Part shown: positions 27,314 through 35,113 of the stretch, one piece after another
How the letters are laid out: each line of letters opens with the position of its first letter
Numbering within the stretch: position 1 is the stretch's first letter
Assembly: GCA_002346535.1 (NCBI GenBank)
Contig: DDZZ01000022.1
Span: 1-35,113, forward strand
Source of the DNA: Opitutales bacterium UBA2995
Lineage (GTDB): Bacteria > Verrucomicrobiota > Verrucomicrobiia > Opitutales > UBA2995
DNA length: 35,113 nucleotides
Reading direction: 5' to 3'
Position numbers and translations under genes: made by a program
The notes under the pieces: model-generated
The model's database searches: none
Told to the model about the DNA's origin: nothing
What the model saw: only the letters and a program-made list of their open reading frames with translations

Positions 27314-29068
27314 ATGAGCCTCAAAAATCGGATTCGAACATTTTGGATTGCCACGCTTCTCGCAGTGGGTGCTCTCGGTTATTCTCTGAAGGCTTATGAA
27401 ATGATGCCGATTGAAGAAATTAAGCCTGGTATGGAAGGAGAATGGCGTACCGTTATCTCGGGTACTGAAGTGGAAACTTTTCCTTTGCGCGTCATCGGTG
27501 TCGCTGGTCATTTTGTCGGGCCAGATCAACCAGTCATAATTTGCGAAGCAATTGATGAGAAAAATGTTTTATCAGGTCCGGTTGCCGGAATGAGCGGAAG
27601 CCCCGTTTTTATCGAAGGTAAATTGGTGGGCGCCTATGCTTATGGATACTCTTGGCCGAAAGAACAGGCCATCATTGGTGTCACCCCCATTCACAACATG
27701 TTGCCTGTCTTTGAAAACAAGGATATTGAGGTTGCGAGTTCCGGTACTATTAACCCTCACTGGAAATCGGTAGAGCTGACTAGTCGGGACCGTCTTGGGG
27801 AATATAAATCCGTTTTGAAGCCTTTGCCCGCGCCACTAATTGCCGCAGGTATTTCCGATCAAACTTTACAAGCTTTTCAGGAGGAATTTGATAAATTGGG
27901 CATCCAGGTCATGAATGGTCCGGGTGGATCCAGCATGAAAGAATTGACGGGATCCATCGAAGCCGGATCCGCAGTATCAGCAATATTGATGCAAGGGGAT
28001 TTCAATTTCGGCGCCACCGGAACGGTTACACATATCGAAGGGGATCAGCTTCTTGCATTCGGGCATCCCTTTTTTCAATGGGGCAATGTTGAGATGCCGT
28101 TGGCTCAAGCCGAGATTTTGACGATTGTAAGGTCTCTCCCAGCCAGTTTCAAGTTGTCCAATACAGGTGGAATGGTTGGTCGCGTTTATCAGGATAGGCT
28201 TACCGGGATCGCCGCGGAAATCGGGCAGGTGTCACCGATGACGGATTACTCAGTATCGGTTGAGTATCCAAACTTTGATGACAAAAACTATTCAGCGAAA
28301 ATATTTCGTCACCCTCGTTTGAGCCCGGTCATAGGGGCCATGGCAACCATGGAGGCGTTGCGGGGAGTCTTGGAATATTCAGAAGAGCAAACTCTTCGCG
28401 TCAAAACCCGGGTAAAAATTGAAGGATATGAACCCATTGAAGTTACCGACGTCTTTGCTGGTACAGGTGTAGAAAGCGCTTCCGCTTTTCAGCAGATGGC
28501 TATTCATCAGTTAATATCAGACAATACCTTTGACTCACCGCCCATTGAATCAATGGAAGTCGAAGTAGAGGCGAGTCCAGTGACCGAAATTATTTATCTG
28601 GAAGCAGTTTACTTGCATCAGGATACCGCACTGGCTGGTGAAACTGTAAATTTGACCTTACAGATGAAAAACCACCAGGGTAAACGGTTCTCAAAGGAGG
28701 TAGCGTTCAAGCTGCCCGAGGAGGTTCGCAAAGAAAGGGTGGAACTTCTAGTTGCGGATGCCCTAGCTGTCGACAAGGTGGAATTCGAAGGATTTTACAC
28801 CGCCTCCAATTTTGAACATATCCTGGAGCGCATAGCCGACCTCAAGAGCCGTGACCACATTTATGTTTGCTTATTGAGAAGGTCTCCCGGGATTAGTTTG
28901 GAAGGTCAACACCTTGCAGGATTACCGCCTTCCACTTTAACACTACTCAAAAATGTCAAGGGGTTGAAAATTGACAAAGACACCCTTCGGGAAAGCACTT
29001 TTGAGATGAGCATTCCTGTAGACGCGGAATTTCGTGGCAGCGCAATTCTTCCCCTTACAGTCGACTGA
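27314..29068 (+). CDS. SpoIVB-like S55-family protein, motifs in permuted order
   Basis: A predicted exported protein of 584 residues with an N-terminal signal or anchor segment (10-27). Residues 32-130 carry GMSGSPVFIEGKLVGA (92-107), matching the catalytic-serine region of Bacillus SpoIVB (candidate S94), then ITGVTPIHNML-like IIGVTPIHNML. Residues 220-315 carry GTVTHIEGDQLLAFGHPFF (236-254), matching the catalytic-histidine region (candidate H251), and AEILTIV with VYQDRLTGIAAEIGQ. In SpoIVB the histidine half precedes the serine half; here it is reversed. Residues 320-584 are beta-rich and unassigned. Sporulation is not implied. Protease activity is inferred, not shown. The beta-propeller gene begins one base after the stop. 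Confidence 0.72.
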   Translation: MSLKNRIRTFWIATLLAVGALGYSLKAYEMMPIEEIKPGMEGEWRTVISGTEVETFPLRVIGVAGHFVGPDQPVIICEAIDEKNVLSGPVAGMSGSPVFIEGKLVGAYAYGYSWPKEQAIIGVTPIHNMLPVFENKDIEVASSGTINPHWKSVELTSRDRLGEYKSVLKPLPAPLIAAGISDQTLQAFQEEFDKLGIQVMNGPGGSSMKELTGSIEAGSAVSAILMQGDFNFGATGTVTHIEGDQLLAFGHPFFQWGNVEMPLAQAEILTIVRSLPASFKLSNTGGMVGRVYQDRLTGIAAEIGQVSPMTDYSVSVEYPNFDDKNYSAKIFRHPRLSPVIGAMATMEALRGVLEYSEEQTLRVKTRVKIEGYEPIEVTDVFAGTGVESASAFQQMAIHQLISDNTFDSPPIESMEVEVEASPVTEIIYLEAVYLHQDTALAGETVNLTLQMKNHQGKRFSKEVAFKLPEEVRKERVELLVADALAVDKVEFEGFYTASNFEHILERIADLKSRDHIYVCLLRRSPGISLEGQHLAGLPPSTLTLLKNVKGLKIDKDTLRESTFEMSIPVDAEFRGSAILPLTVD

Positions 29069-29069
29069 T

Positions 29070-31280
29070 ATGAAATTAAAATTCCTCACTACATTCTTTT
29101 TGTTTACTTCGCTCGCAATATACGGGCGAACCCACGAAACGGTACATTATACTTTCGAAGATTTTAGCGAAGGCCGGTTAAATCAGGTCTCGCTTCATAC
29201 CGATGGATACCTCCATTCAGCTCCCGCAATAGAGCCTTTTGCAGATTTGGACGATCCCATTCTCTGGGATGCGGTTTTGGATTCGAAAGGTAATCTATAT
29301 GTGGGTACAGGTAATCAGGGAGTGGTTTACCGCATATCTTCAGATGGGGAGGTTATAAAACTGTTTGAGCCAAATCGTTTAATGACTCGGGCCTTGGCGG
29401 TTGATTCCAAGGGCCAGCTTTATGTTTCGGTTTCTCCGGATGGCACCATTTACAAGATCTCGGAGGATGGTGACGTTGAAGTATTTTTGAAGCTTCCAGC
29501 GGATTATGTTTGGGACCTCGAGTTTGGTGAAAAGGACCTGCTTTTTGCGGCAACAGGTTCTAAAGGCGTTATTTATCAAATCAATACCCGTGATAGAGAA
29601 CCGGAGGCTGAAAAATTCTTTGATTCAGAAGAAACCCATATTACCGCTTTGGCATTTGACGATACCGGGGATCTCCTGGTTGGGAGTGCAACTCATGGGT
29701 TGCTTTATCGTATCAACTCAGATGGAGAAGGCACTGTGATTTACTCAACCGGTGAGAGAGAGGTACGCAGAATTTTGCCCCAGAGCGATGGTTCAATATT
29801 TTTCACCTCTTTTAACCAACCCGGACGGTCATCCGCTCTGAAAAAATCGACCTCCTCCAGCTCCTCAAGTAGCCAATCCAGCAAATTTTCCGGTAGTTCA
29901 TTCTTTACCGATAACGACAATCCTTCGGACAGAGAAGCTCCGTCCCGCTCCCGATTTTCGATGACTATTTCTGCTGTAGATAGCGATGATAGCAGACTCT
30001 ACCGAATGGATGCCGATGGATTCGTGACCAATTGGTGGATGGAAAAAGATGTTTCCATTTATTCTCTTGTCCAACTTCCCGATGAACAGTTTCTTTTGGG
30101 AACCGGTAGCAGCGGCAATCTATATCGGGTTGCCAAGCCAGGAAATTGGACGCTGCTGCATACTTTAGCCCAAAGCGGTGAAATCACCACCATTGTTCCA
30201 ACTGGAGAAGATAAGTCATATTACCTAGTTTGCAGTAATCCCGGTCGAATCTTAAAACTCAATACAACTGAGAGCTCTGTTGGATTTTATGAAAGTGAAG
30301 TGGTCGATTTCGATCACGTTTCTCAATTCGGTTCCTTTCAAGTATTTAGTGAACCGAGCAGCGATGGATCCGTGGGAATCGAAGTTAGGGGAGGCAACCT
30401 GGAGAGTCCGGATCGTACTTGGACGGATTGGATTCAGCTTGCTGGCGAGAATGGGAGCTTCCGCAATCCATTGCCACCTTCACGTTTCATGCAATATCGT
30501 GTTTTGTATAGTGATGAGGCTGCTCCGGACCTACATCAAGTCCGGTTTTTTTCCAGAACTCAAAACCTAGCTCCTATGATAACAAGTATTCGCATTCTGG
30601 ATACCGGTTATGAGGCAAGGACTTTTGCATCCCAGTCACCTGCACCAAGTGTCGATTTGGACCGTAGTCTGAGTTCCGGCGTCGAGGAAGAGTTTGAAAA
30701 AATGGCCAACAAGCCCAAGCAGGTGAAGCTATATCCAAATCCTGGATCCAAGACGGTCGTTTGGAGATCGATTGATGGAAATGCCGATGATCTGAGTTAT
30801 TCTGTAACTCTGTCTGCGTTGGGGGAAAATACTTGGGTTACCCTTGCCGAAGAGCATCTGGAAACCTATTTTTCGTTCAATACACAGGGATTCACAGATG
30901 GTTACTACCGTATTAAGTTGATTGTGACAGACGATCCTTCCAATCCTTCGAAAGAAGCAAAAACCGGTGAGCAGATAAGCGAAGTATTTTTGATCGATAA
31001 CACGCCTCCGGTAATACTTGTTAATGACTATGATCGAGAGGGCGAACAGGTCACTTTGAAACTGACAGCTTCCGATAATACCAGCCTTATTCGTGCAGCT
31101 TCTTTTCGAATGATTGGCAACGATCTGGACTCGATACATCCCGATGATGGAATTCTGGATGAACCTTTTGAAACCTTTACCCTGGTTTTGGATTCACCCA
31201 AAGAAGCTTCGCGGAGTTTATTAGTGGAGATCGAGGACGAAGTTGGTAATCTGACGACCTTGACCCGGCGGCTCGATTAA
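29070..31280 (+). CDS. Secreted beta-propeller protein, function unknown
   Basis: The ATG at 29070, one base after the previous stop, begins a clear signal peptide (MKLKFLTTFFLFTSLAIYG) and gives 736 residues. Residues about 60-390 contain repeated blades of the type GNLYVGTGNQGVVYRISSDG, GQLYVSVSPDGTIYKISEDG and GDLLVGSATHGLLYRINSDG, an NHL/SMP-30-like beta-propeller pattern. A serine-rich low-complexity segment (KKSTSSSSSSSQSS) interrupts it near residue 267. Residues about 400-500 (WTDWIQL, QYRVLYSD) and the C-terminal 250 look like immunoglobulin- or discoidin-like beta domains ending in LTASDNTSLIRAASF and DEVGNLTTLTRR motifs. Not an enzyme by any motif I see; binding of protein, glycan or surface is likely. 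Probably translated together with the S55-like protein. Confidence 0.7.
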   Translation: MKLKFLTTFFLFTSLAIYGRTHETVHYTFEDFSEGRLNQVSLHTDGYLHSAPAIEPFADLDDPILWDAVLDSKGNLYVGTGNQGVVYRISSDGEVIKLFEPNRLMTRALAVDSKGQLYVSVSPDGTIYKISEDGDVEVFLKLPADYVWDLEFGEKDLLFAATGSKGVIYQINTRDREPEAEKFFDSEETHITALAFDDTGDLLVGSATHGLLYRINSDGEGTVIYSTGEREVRRILPQSDGSIFFTSFNQPGRSSALKKSTSSSSSSSQSSKFSGSSFFTDNDNPSDREAPSRSRFSMTISAVDSDDSRLYRMDADGFVTNWWMEKDVSIYSLVQLPDEQFLLGTGSSGNLYRVAKPGNWTLLHTLAQSGEITTIVPTGEDKSYYLVCSNPGRILKLNTTESSVGFYESEVVDFDHVSQFGSFQVFSEPSSDGSVGIEVRGGNLESPDRTWTDWIQLAGENGSFRNPLPPSRFMQYRVLYSDEAAPDLHQVRFFSRTQNLAPMITSIRILDTGYEARTFASQSPAPSVDLDRSLSSGVEEEFEKMANKPKQVKLYPNPGSKTVVWRSIDGNADDLSYSVTLSALGENTWVTLAEEHLETYFSFNTQGFTDGYYRIKLIVTDDPSNPSKEAKTGEQISEVFLIDNTPPVILVNDYDREGEQVTLKLTASDNTSLIRAASFRMIGNDLDSIHPDDGILDEPFETFTLVLDSPKEASRSLLVEIEDEVGNLTTLTRRLD

Positions 31281-31293
31281 CTGTTAGCGACGG

Positions 31294-31324
31294 CAGAGAT
31301 TGCGAGTTTTAGTGTTGATCTCTG
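31294..31324 (+). terminator. Stem-loop after the beta-propeller gene
   Basis: CAGAGAT (31294-31300) and ATCTCTG (31318-31324) form a perfect 7-bp stem with a 17-base loop, 14 bp after the stop. No U-tract follows, so it is only a weak terminator candidate. The aspS promoter should lie between here and 31396. Confidence 0.28.
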
Positions 31325-31396
31325 GGACTTAGTAGGGGTTTATAGCCAGCTTTTCGTTTTTTCTCAGGGAAAACCTATGAAACGATATATAATAAC

Positions 31397-33193
31397 ATGA
31401 AACGTACTCATCATTGCGGAGAACTCAGGACCGAAGACATCGGCGCTACCGTTGTCTTGAACGGTTGGATTGATTCTGTTCGCGATCACGGAGGTGTTCT
31501 TTTCGTCGATCTACGCGATCGAGAGGGAATCACTCAAGTGGTCTTTAATCCAAATACCACTGATGCACTATCGGAGGTCCTTCACCATTTGAAGCCGGAG
31601 AGCGTTATCGCTATATCGGGTGAGGTAACTGCAAGGGAAAATGATGCCGTTAATTCCGGATTACCAACTGGTGAAGTGGAAGTGCATGCGCAGCAATTCG
31701 AGATGTTGAATGTCAGCGATACACCTCCGTTTCCGATCGATGACGAAAAAGGAGATCGGGTGAATGAAGATTTACGGCTCACCTATCGGTATCTGGATTT
31801 ACGCCGGCCCAAGAATCTTAAAACCCTGAAAAACAGACACAAAGTCTCGAAGACTACCCGCGACTATCTCGATGAACAAGGATTCCTGGAAATCGAAACA
31901 CCGATGCTTTTCAAGAGTACACCCGAAGGAGCACGCGAATATCTGGTGCCCAGTCGCGTGAATCCGGGAGAGTTTTATGCACTGGCCCAATCCCCCCAGC
32001 AGTACAAACAAATGCTTATGGTGGCTGGAATTGAGCGTTATTTTCAATTGGCACGGTGTTTTCGAGATGAAGATGGCCGCGCTGATCGGCAGCCTGAGTT
32101 TACGCAAGTGGATCTGGAAATGTCTTTCATCGATCGCGAAGACATGTACGCGCTGATCGAAGGATTAATGGAAAGACTCTGGAAGGAAATTTTAGATGTA
32201 GCAATCGAAACGCCTTTTGAACGAATGCCTTACGAGGATGCCATGAATAATTTTGGAAGTGACCGTCCGGACCGGCGCTTCGGTTTAAAATTTCATGACC
32301 TCAACGACCTTTTTGCGGAATCAGACTTTAAGGTATTCAACTCCGTTATCAAAAGTGGTGGAACTGTAAAGGCGATCAACGCCAAAGGACTGGCCGATAT
32401 TACTGAAGGAGAGCTGAAATATCTGACGGACATGGCCGTTAGCATGGGTGCTAAGGGCTTGGCTTTTATTCGTGCTCGGGATGGTGGCGAATGGAAATCG
32501 CCCATCTTGAAATTTTTCAGCGATGAAGAAAAAGCTGCACTGAAGGGCCGGTTGGAAATTGGGGGTGGCGACATCGTGTTTTTCATGGCCGCAGAATGGG
32601 AGCGGAGTTGTTCCATTCTCGGAAAGGTGAGACTTGAATGTGCTGAGCTTCTTAAGAAAAGGGGGCGTTTGGAAATCGATCCTAACCAGTGGGACTTTTT
32701 CTGGGTCATTGAATTTCCACTCATGGTTTATGACGATGAGGAAGGTCGCTACGTTTCCGCCCACCATCCATTTACATCCCCTGTTGTGGAAGATATCCAA
32801 TTTCTGGACGAGGATCCGAAGAAAGTAAGGGGTCAACATTACGACCTGGTCCTCAATGGCATGGAACTGGGCGGAGGAAGCATTCGTATCCATCAACCTG
32901 AACTGCAGCAGAAAGTATTCGAAGAAGTACTACAACTGCCGAAGGAGATCATCCAGGATCGTTTCGGTTATATGGTAAACGCCTTTCGTTATGGAGCGCC
33001 GCCGCATGGTGGCATTGCCCTGGGTTTGGACCGCATTGTGGGTCTCTTGTCAGGTGCTCACAGTATCCGCGATGTGATAGCTTTTCCAAAGACTCAGAAA
33101 GGACAGGATCTCATGTCTCAGAGCCCTGGGCCGGTTACAGAGCGGCAATTAAGAGACCTGCATATCGAGTCAATCGTGGTGGATAAAAAGTAG
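31397..33193 (+). CDS. aspS: Aspartyl-tRNA synthetase
   Basis: Class IIb synthetase charging tRNA-Asp. Order: N-terminal OB-fold anticodon-binding domain (about 1-110; GWIDSVRDHGGVLFVDLRDR region), then the catalytic domain with motif 2 as FRDEDGRADRQPEFTQ and motif 3 as GIALGLDRIVGLLSGAHSIR. The bacterial GAD insertion lies at about 290-420. QSPQQYKQMLMVAG and IAFPKTQKGQDLMSQSP are typical. The 598 residues match bacterial AspRS (about 590). Whether it also charges tRNA-Asn cannot be judged here. It stands alone between a weak stem-loop and a terminator-like hairpin, with no Shine-Dalgarno sequence. Confidence 0.97.
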   Translation: MKRTHHCGELRTEDIGATVVLNGWIDSVRDHGGVLFVDLRDREGITQVVFNPNTTDALSEVLHHLKPESVIAISGEVTARENDAVNSGLPTGEVEVHAQQFEMLNVSDTPPFPIDDEKGDRVNEDLRLTYRYLDLRRPKNLKTLKNRHKVSKTTRDYLDEQGFLEIETPMLFKSTPEGAREYLVPSRVNPGEFYALAQSPQQYKQMLMVAGIERYFQLARCFRDEDGRADRQPEFTQVDLEMSFIDREDMYALIEGLMERLWKEILDVAIETPFERMPYEDAMNNFGSDRPDRRFGLKFHDLNDLFAESDFKVFNSVIKSGGTVKAINAKGLADITEGELKYLTDMAVSMGAKGLAFIRARDGGEWKSPILKFFSDEEKAALKGRLEIGGGDIVFFMAAEWERSCSILGKVRLECAELLKKRGRLEIDPNQWDFFWVIEFPLMVYDDEEGRYVSAHHPFTSPVVEDIQFLDEDPKKVRGQHYDLVLNGMELGGGSIRIHQPELQQKVFEEVLQLPKEIIQDRFGYMVNAFRYGAPPHGGIALGLDRIVGLLSGAHSIRDVIAFPKTQKGQDLMSQSPGPVTERQLRDLHIESIVVDKK

Positions 33194-33236
33194 GTACGGG
33201 ACCGTTTCCCAGCGTTCATCGTTCTGATCAATATCT

Positions 33237-33267
33237 TTCACCTTTTGGAAGAATGGGGGTGAATTTT
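33237..33267 (+). terminator. Candidate terminator after aspS
   Basis: TTCACC (33237-33242) pairs with GGTGAA (33258-33263) over six bases with a 15-base loop, followed by TTTT and shortly by another T-rich run. It would separate aspS from the nitrogen-controlled amt promoter. Confidence 0.4.
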
Positions 33268-33320
33268 GTCTATTTTTCGACTGAGTTCTACCTAATCTTG
33301 GAATAATTATTGGAACTAAG

Positions 33321-33340
33321 AAGTTGTTCAAAAACAACTT
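33321..33340. promoter_or_regulatory. Perfect palindrome upstream of the amt sigma-54 promoter (candidate enhancer)
   Basis: AAGTTGTT (33321-33328) and AACAACTT (33333-33340) are perfect 8-base inverted arms around a 4-base centre. It lies about 50 bp upstream of the -24 element, in the region where activators of sigma-54 promoters bind. It does not match the enterobacterial NtrC consensus, so a lineage-specific NtrC-type site is inference. No T-run follows, arguing against a terminator. Confidence 0.55.
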
Positions 33341-33380
33341 AAGAAATCGCATAAGTGATTCTCCTTTTTAGTCGGTGGGT

Positions 33381-33396
33381 TGGCATATGAGGTGCT
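33381..33396 (+). promoter_or_regulatory. Sigma-54 (-24/-12) promoter for amt and P-II gene
   Basis: The 16 bases read TGGCATATGAGGTGCT. The consensus TGGCACG-N4-TTGCA is matched at TGGCA and at the TGC of the -12 box with exact spacing; the differences are C6 to T, G7 to A and T12 to G. Transcription would start near 33407, about 50 bases before the amt ATG. amt-glnK is a classic target of sigma-54 and NtrC under nitrogen limitation, so context agrees. Confidence 0.75.
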
Positions 33397-33457
33397 TAAC
33401 CCTTAGGCGCGTATCGGCACATAACCATCTAAATCCCGATCGCTAACCGATCAAATT

Positions 33458-34801
33458 ATGAAAATAAAAAATACTCGATTTATAACTGTTTCTTTGGGAC
33501 TTTTGGCGTTTTTGGGTTTTGCTTCCATAGGATTTGCGGAGTGGGAATCCATGGAGCAATTTCAGGAATCCGCAGCTTATCCAAAGTTTCTTATAGATAA
33601 CCTTTGGATTCTCATGGCTGCTGCTTTGGTGTTCGTAATGCACCTTGGATTTGCAACACTTGAAAGTGGCCTTACCCAGTCAAAAAACACGGTCAACATC
33701 CTATTCAAAAATGTATTCATCATTTGTATGGGTACCTTGGCTTATGCTTTATGGGGTTTTAATTCCATGTATCCCTCGGATGATACTTGGATTTGGGACG
33801 GAGTGATTGGAATGGGTTCATTAATCCCAACCACCAACGATTCGGTAGCAAATCTAACAAATGACTATGCAGATTATACCCTCTGGTCTGATTTTATATT
33901 TCAGGCTATGTTTGCCGCTACTGCTGCGACCATAGTTTCTGGAGCTGTTGCAGAGAGAATCAAACTCGGTAGCTTCATGGTGGGAGTAACCATAATTGTA
34001 CTAATTGGCTATCCAATTACTGGTTCCTGGGAATGGGGAACTGGTTGGCTGGATCGTTTAGGTTTTGCTGATTTTGCAGGTTCCTCATTGGTCCATGCTT
34101 TTGGAGGATTTGCAGCCCTTGCTGCCGTAATTGTCTTAGGGCCACGTAAAGGAAAATACCTCGAAGGTGGAAGAGTGAAGCCTATCCTTGGTCACTCGAT
34201 GCCGTTAGCTACTATCGGTGTCTTCCTTCTCTTTCTCGGTTGGTTTGGATTCAACGGAGGATCCGTATTAAGTGCTGATGCTGTAGGGGTATCCTATGTG
34301 TTTGTGACTACCGCATTAGCCGCATGTGCCGGTGGATTGTCCTCTATGTTCATTTCATGGATAGTTTTGAAAAAACCTGATTTGACAATGGCATTGAACG
34401 GAATATTGGCCGGATTGGTTGGCATTACCGCCGGGGCTGACGTTATTTCAGTATGGAGTGCAGTTTTCGTCGGTTTGATTGCCGGCATCATCGTAGTATT
34501 TTCCATCATATTTTTTGATAAGATTAAAATCGATGATCCCGTCGGCGCTATTTCGGTTCATGGAATCTGCGGTATTTGGGGTACTTTGGCGGTTGGAATA
34601 TTTGGAGGTGGATCCTTTATTATTCAGCTTCTCGGCACATTGAGTATTTCCGCGTTCGCATTTGTTTTCTCGTTGGCAACCTTCAGCCTTGTAAAAGCCA
34701 TTTTCGGCTTACGGGTAAGCGAGGAAGAAGAATACGGAGGTCTGGATGTCGGAGAACATGGTCAGGAAGCTTATCCGGACTTCGCTCCTGCGAGCCATTA
34801 A
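33458..34801 (+). CDS. amt: Ammonium transporter (Amt/MEP/Rh family)
   Basis: Trimeric inner-membrane channel for ammonium. The 447 residues include an N-terminal hydrophobic segment (8-27) resembling a signal peptide, as in E. coli AmtB, and about eleven membrane helices. The twin pore histidines are H213 in SSLVHAFGG and H368 in AISVHGICGIWG. FQAMFAATAATIVSGAVAER and DDPVGA are family hallmarks. The cytoplasmic tail after about 420 is short and acidic. It is followed 54 bp later by a P-II gene, whose product blocks the channel when nitrogen is plentiful. A sigma-54-type promoter lies just upstream. No Shine-Dalgarno sequence. Confidence 0.96.
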   Translation: MKIKNTRFITVSLGLLAFLGFASIGFAEWESMEQFQESAAYPKFLIDNLWILMAAALVFVMHLGFATLESGLTQSKNTVNILFKNVFIICMGTLAYALWGFNSMYPSDDTWIWDGVIGMGSLIPTTNDSVANLTNDYADYTLWSDFIFQAMFAATAATIVSGAVAERIKLGSFMVGVTIIVLIGYPITGSWEWGTGWLDRLGFADFAGSSLVHAFGGFAALAAVIVLGPRKGKYLEGGRVKPILGHSMPLATIGVFLLFLGWFGFNGGSVLSADAVGVSYVFVTTALAACAGGLSSMFISWIVLKKPDLTMALNGILAGLVGITAGADVISVWSAVFVGLIAGIIVVFSIIFFDKIKIDDPVGAISVHGICGIWGTLAVGIFGGGSFIIQLLGTLSISAFAFVFSLATFSLVKAIFGLRVSEEEEYGGLDVGEHGQEAYPDFAPASH

Positions 34802-34855
34802 TGCTTGTAACCCAAATTGTTAATCAAATCCGAAATTTTAAATAAAGGTATTAAA

Positions 34856-35113
34856 ATGAAGCTTATTTCAGCCATCATTAAACCCTTCAATTTGGAGAAA
34901 GTAAAAGAAGCCCTCTCTGAGATAGGAATTGAAGGTATGACCGTGTCCGAAGTGAAAGGCTTCGGGCGGCAAAAAGGTCAAACCGAAATTTATCGCGGAA
35001 GTGAGTACACCGTCGACTTGCTTCCAAAAGTAAAAATCGATGTCGCAGTGTCTGGAGACATTGTCGAAAAAGCGGTTGAGACAATTGTTAAAGCCGCCAA
35101 GACCGGAAAAATC
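34856..35113 (+). CDS. Nitrogen regulatory protein P-II (GlnB/GlnK), 3' end outside window
   Basis: Trimeric signal protein that binds ATP/ADP and 2-oxoglutarate and controls Amt and nitrogen enzymes. The fragment has 86 residues of about 112. It starts MKLISAIIKPFNLEKVKEAL, and the T-loop GFGRQKGQTEIYRGSEYTVD carries the uridylylation tyrosine at Y51. An AAAGG lies eight bases before the ATG. Location directly behind amt suggests GlnK, but GlnB and GlnK cannot be separated by sequence alone at this level. Being behind the sigma-54 promoter, it should rise under nitrogen limitation with amt. Confidence 0.95.
   Translation, partial: MKLISAIIKPFNLEKVKEALSEIGIEGMTVSEVKGFGRQKGQTEIYRGSEYTVDLLPKVKIDVAVSGDIVEKAVETIVKAAKTGKI

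Noticed and set aside
31388..31393. TATAAT as a -10 element for aspS
   Set aside because: It ends only three bases before the ATG, so transcription would start inside the gene, and no -35 is at the right distance.

Overview
The window is an ordinary, densely packed chromosomal segment of a Gram-negative bacterium: about two dozen recognisable housekeeping and metabolic genes, no rRNA, tRNA, insertion sequence, phage, integron or CRISPR array. An LptF/LptG-type permease and a type II signal peptidase indicate an outer membrane and lipoproteins. An S55-type peptidase, a zinc-less DksA-like protein followed by lspA, an SUI1-type factor, secreted beta-propeller proteins and mostly Shine-Dalgarno-poor starts fit Verrucomicrobiota, probably the Opitutia lineage. 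That assignment rests on gene content and general protein character only, not on a marker-gene tree.

Layout. 1-597 (-): 5' part of an RsuA/RluB-type pseudouridine synthase. 686-4273 (+): a flavodoxin-less CysJ-like reductase, then the fatty-acid genes fabG, acpP and fabF. 4357-4974 (+): a 69-residue unknown and an SUI1/YciH protein. 4999-7065 (-): metF and rlmN, with a striking palindrome against the metF start. 7233-12169 (+): an LptF-type permease and smc. 12271-13425: a small secreted unknown that appears frameshifted, a possible second decayed reading frame, and a gene-poor stretch. 13426-14604 (-): tyrS. 14784-20725 (+): peroxiredoxin, aconitase, a STAS protein, trpB and yicC. 20743-24859 (-): lspA, the DksA-like gene and ileS, probably one operon transcribed ileS first. 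24860-25725: gap holding a 42-codon frame (-) and a strong terminator facing the other way (+). 25726-31280 (+): gpmI, the S55-like protein and a secreted beta-propeller protein, tightly spaced. 31397-33193 (+): aspS. 33458-35113 (+): amt and a P-II gene cut by the window edge, behind a sigma-54-type promoter.

How the genes work together. FabG, AcpP and FabF are the core of type II fatty acid elongation. TyrS, IleS, AspS, RlmN, SUI1 and the pseudouridine synthase serve translation. Amt and P-II form a nitrogen-sensing pair, and their promoter agrees with nitrogen control. LspA and the permease serve envelope biogenesis. MetF feeds methyl groups to methionine synthesis and the CysJ-like protein points to assimilatory sulfite reduction, so sulfur and one-carbon metabolism are both present without being co-operonic.

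Most worth a second look: the S55-like protein, whose serine and histidine motifs come in the reverse order to SpoIVB (a circular permutation); the metF palindrome; the orphan terminator and 42-residue frame upstream of ileS; the sigma-54 promoter and palindrome before amt; and the broken genes after smc. I found no clear new multi-gene system; the nearest candidate is the coupled S55/beta-propeller pair.
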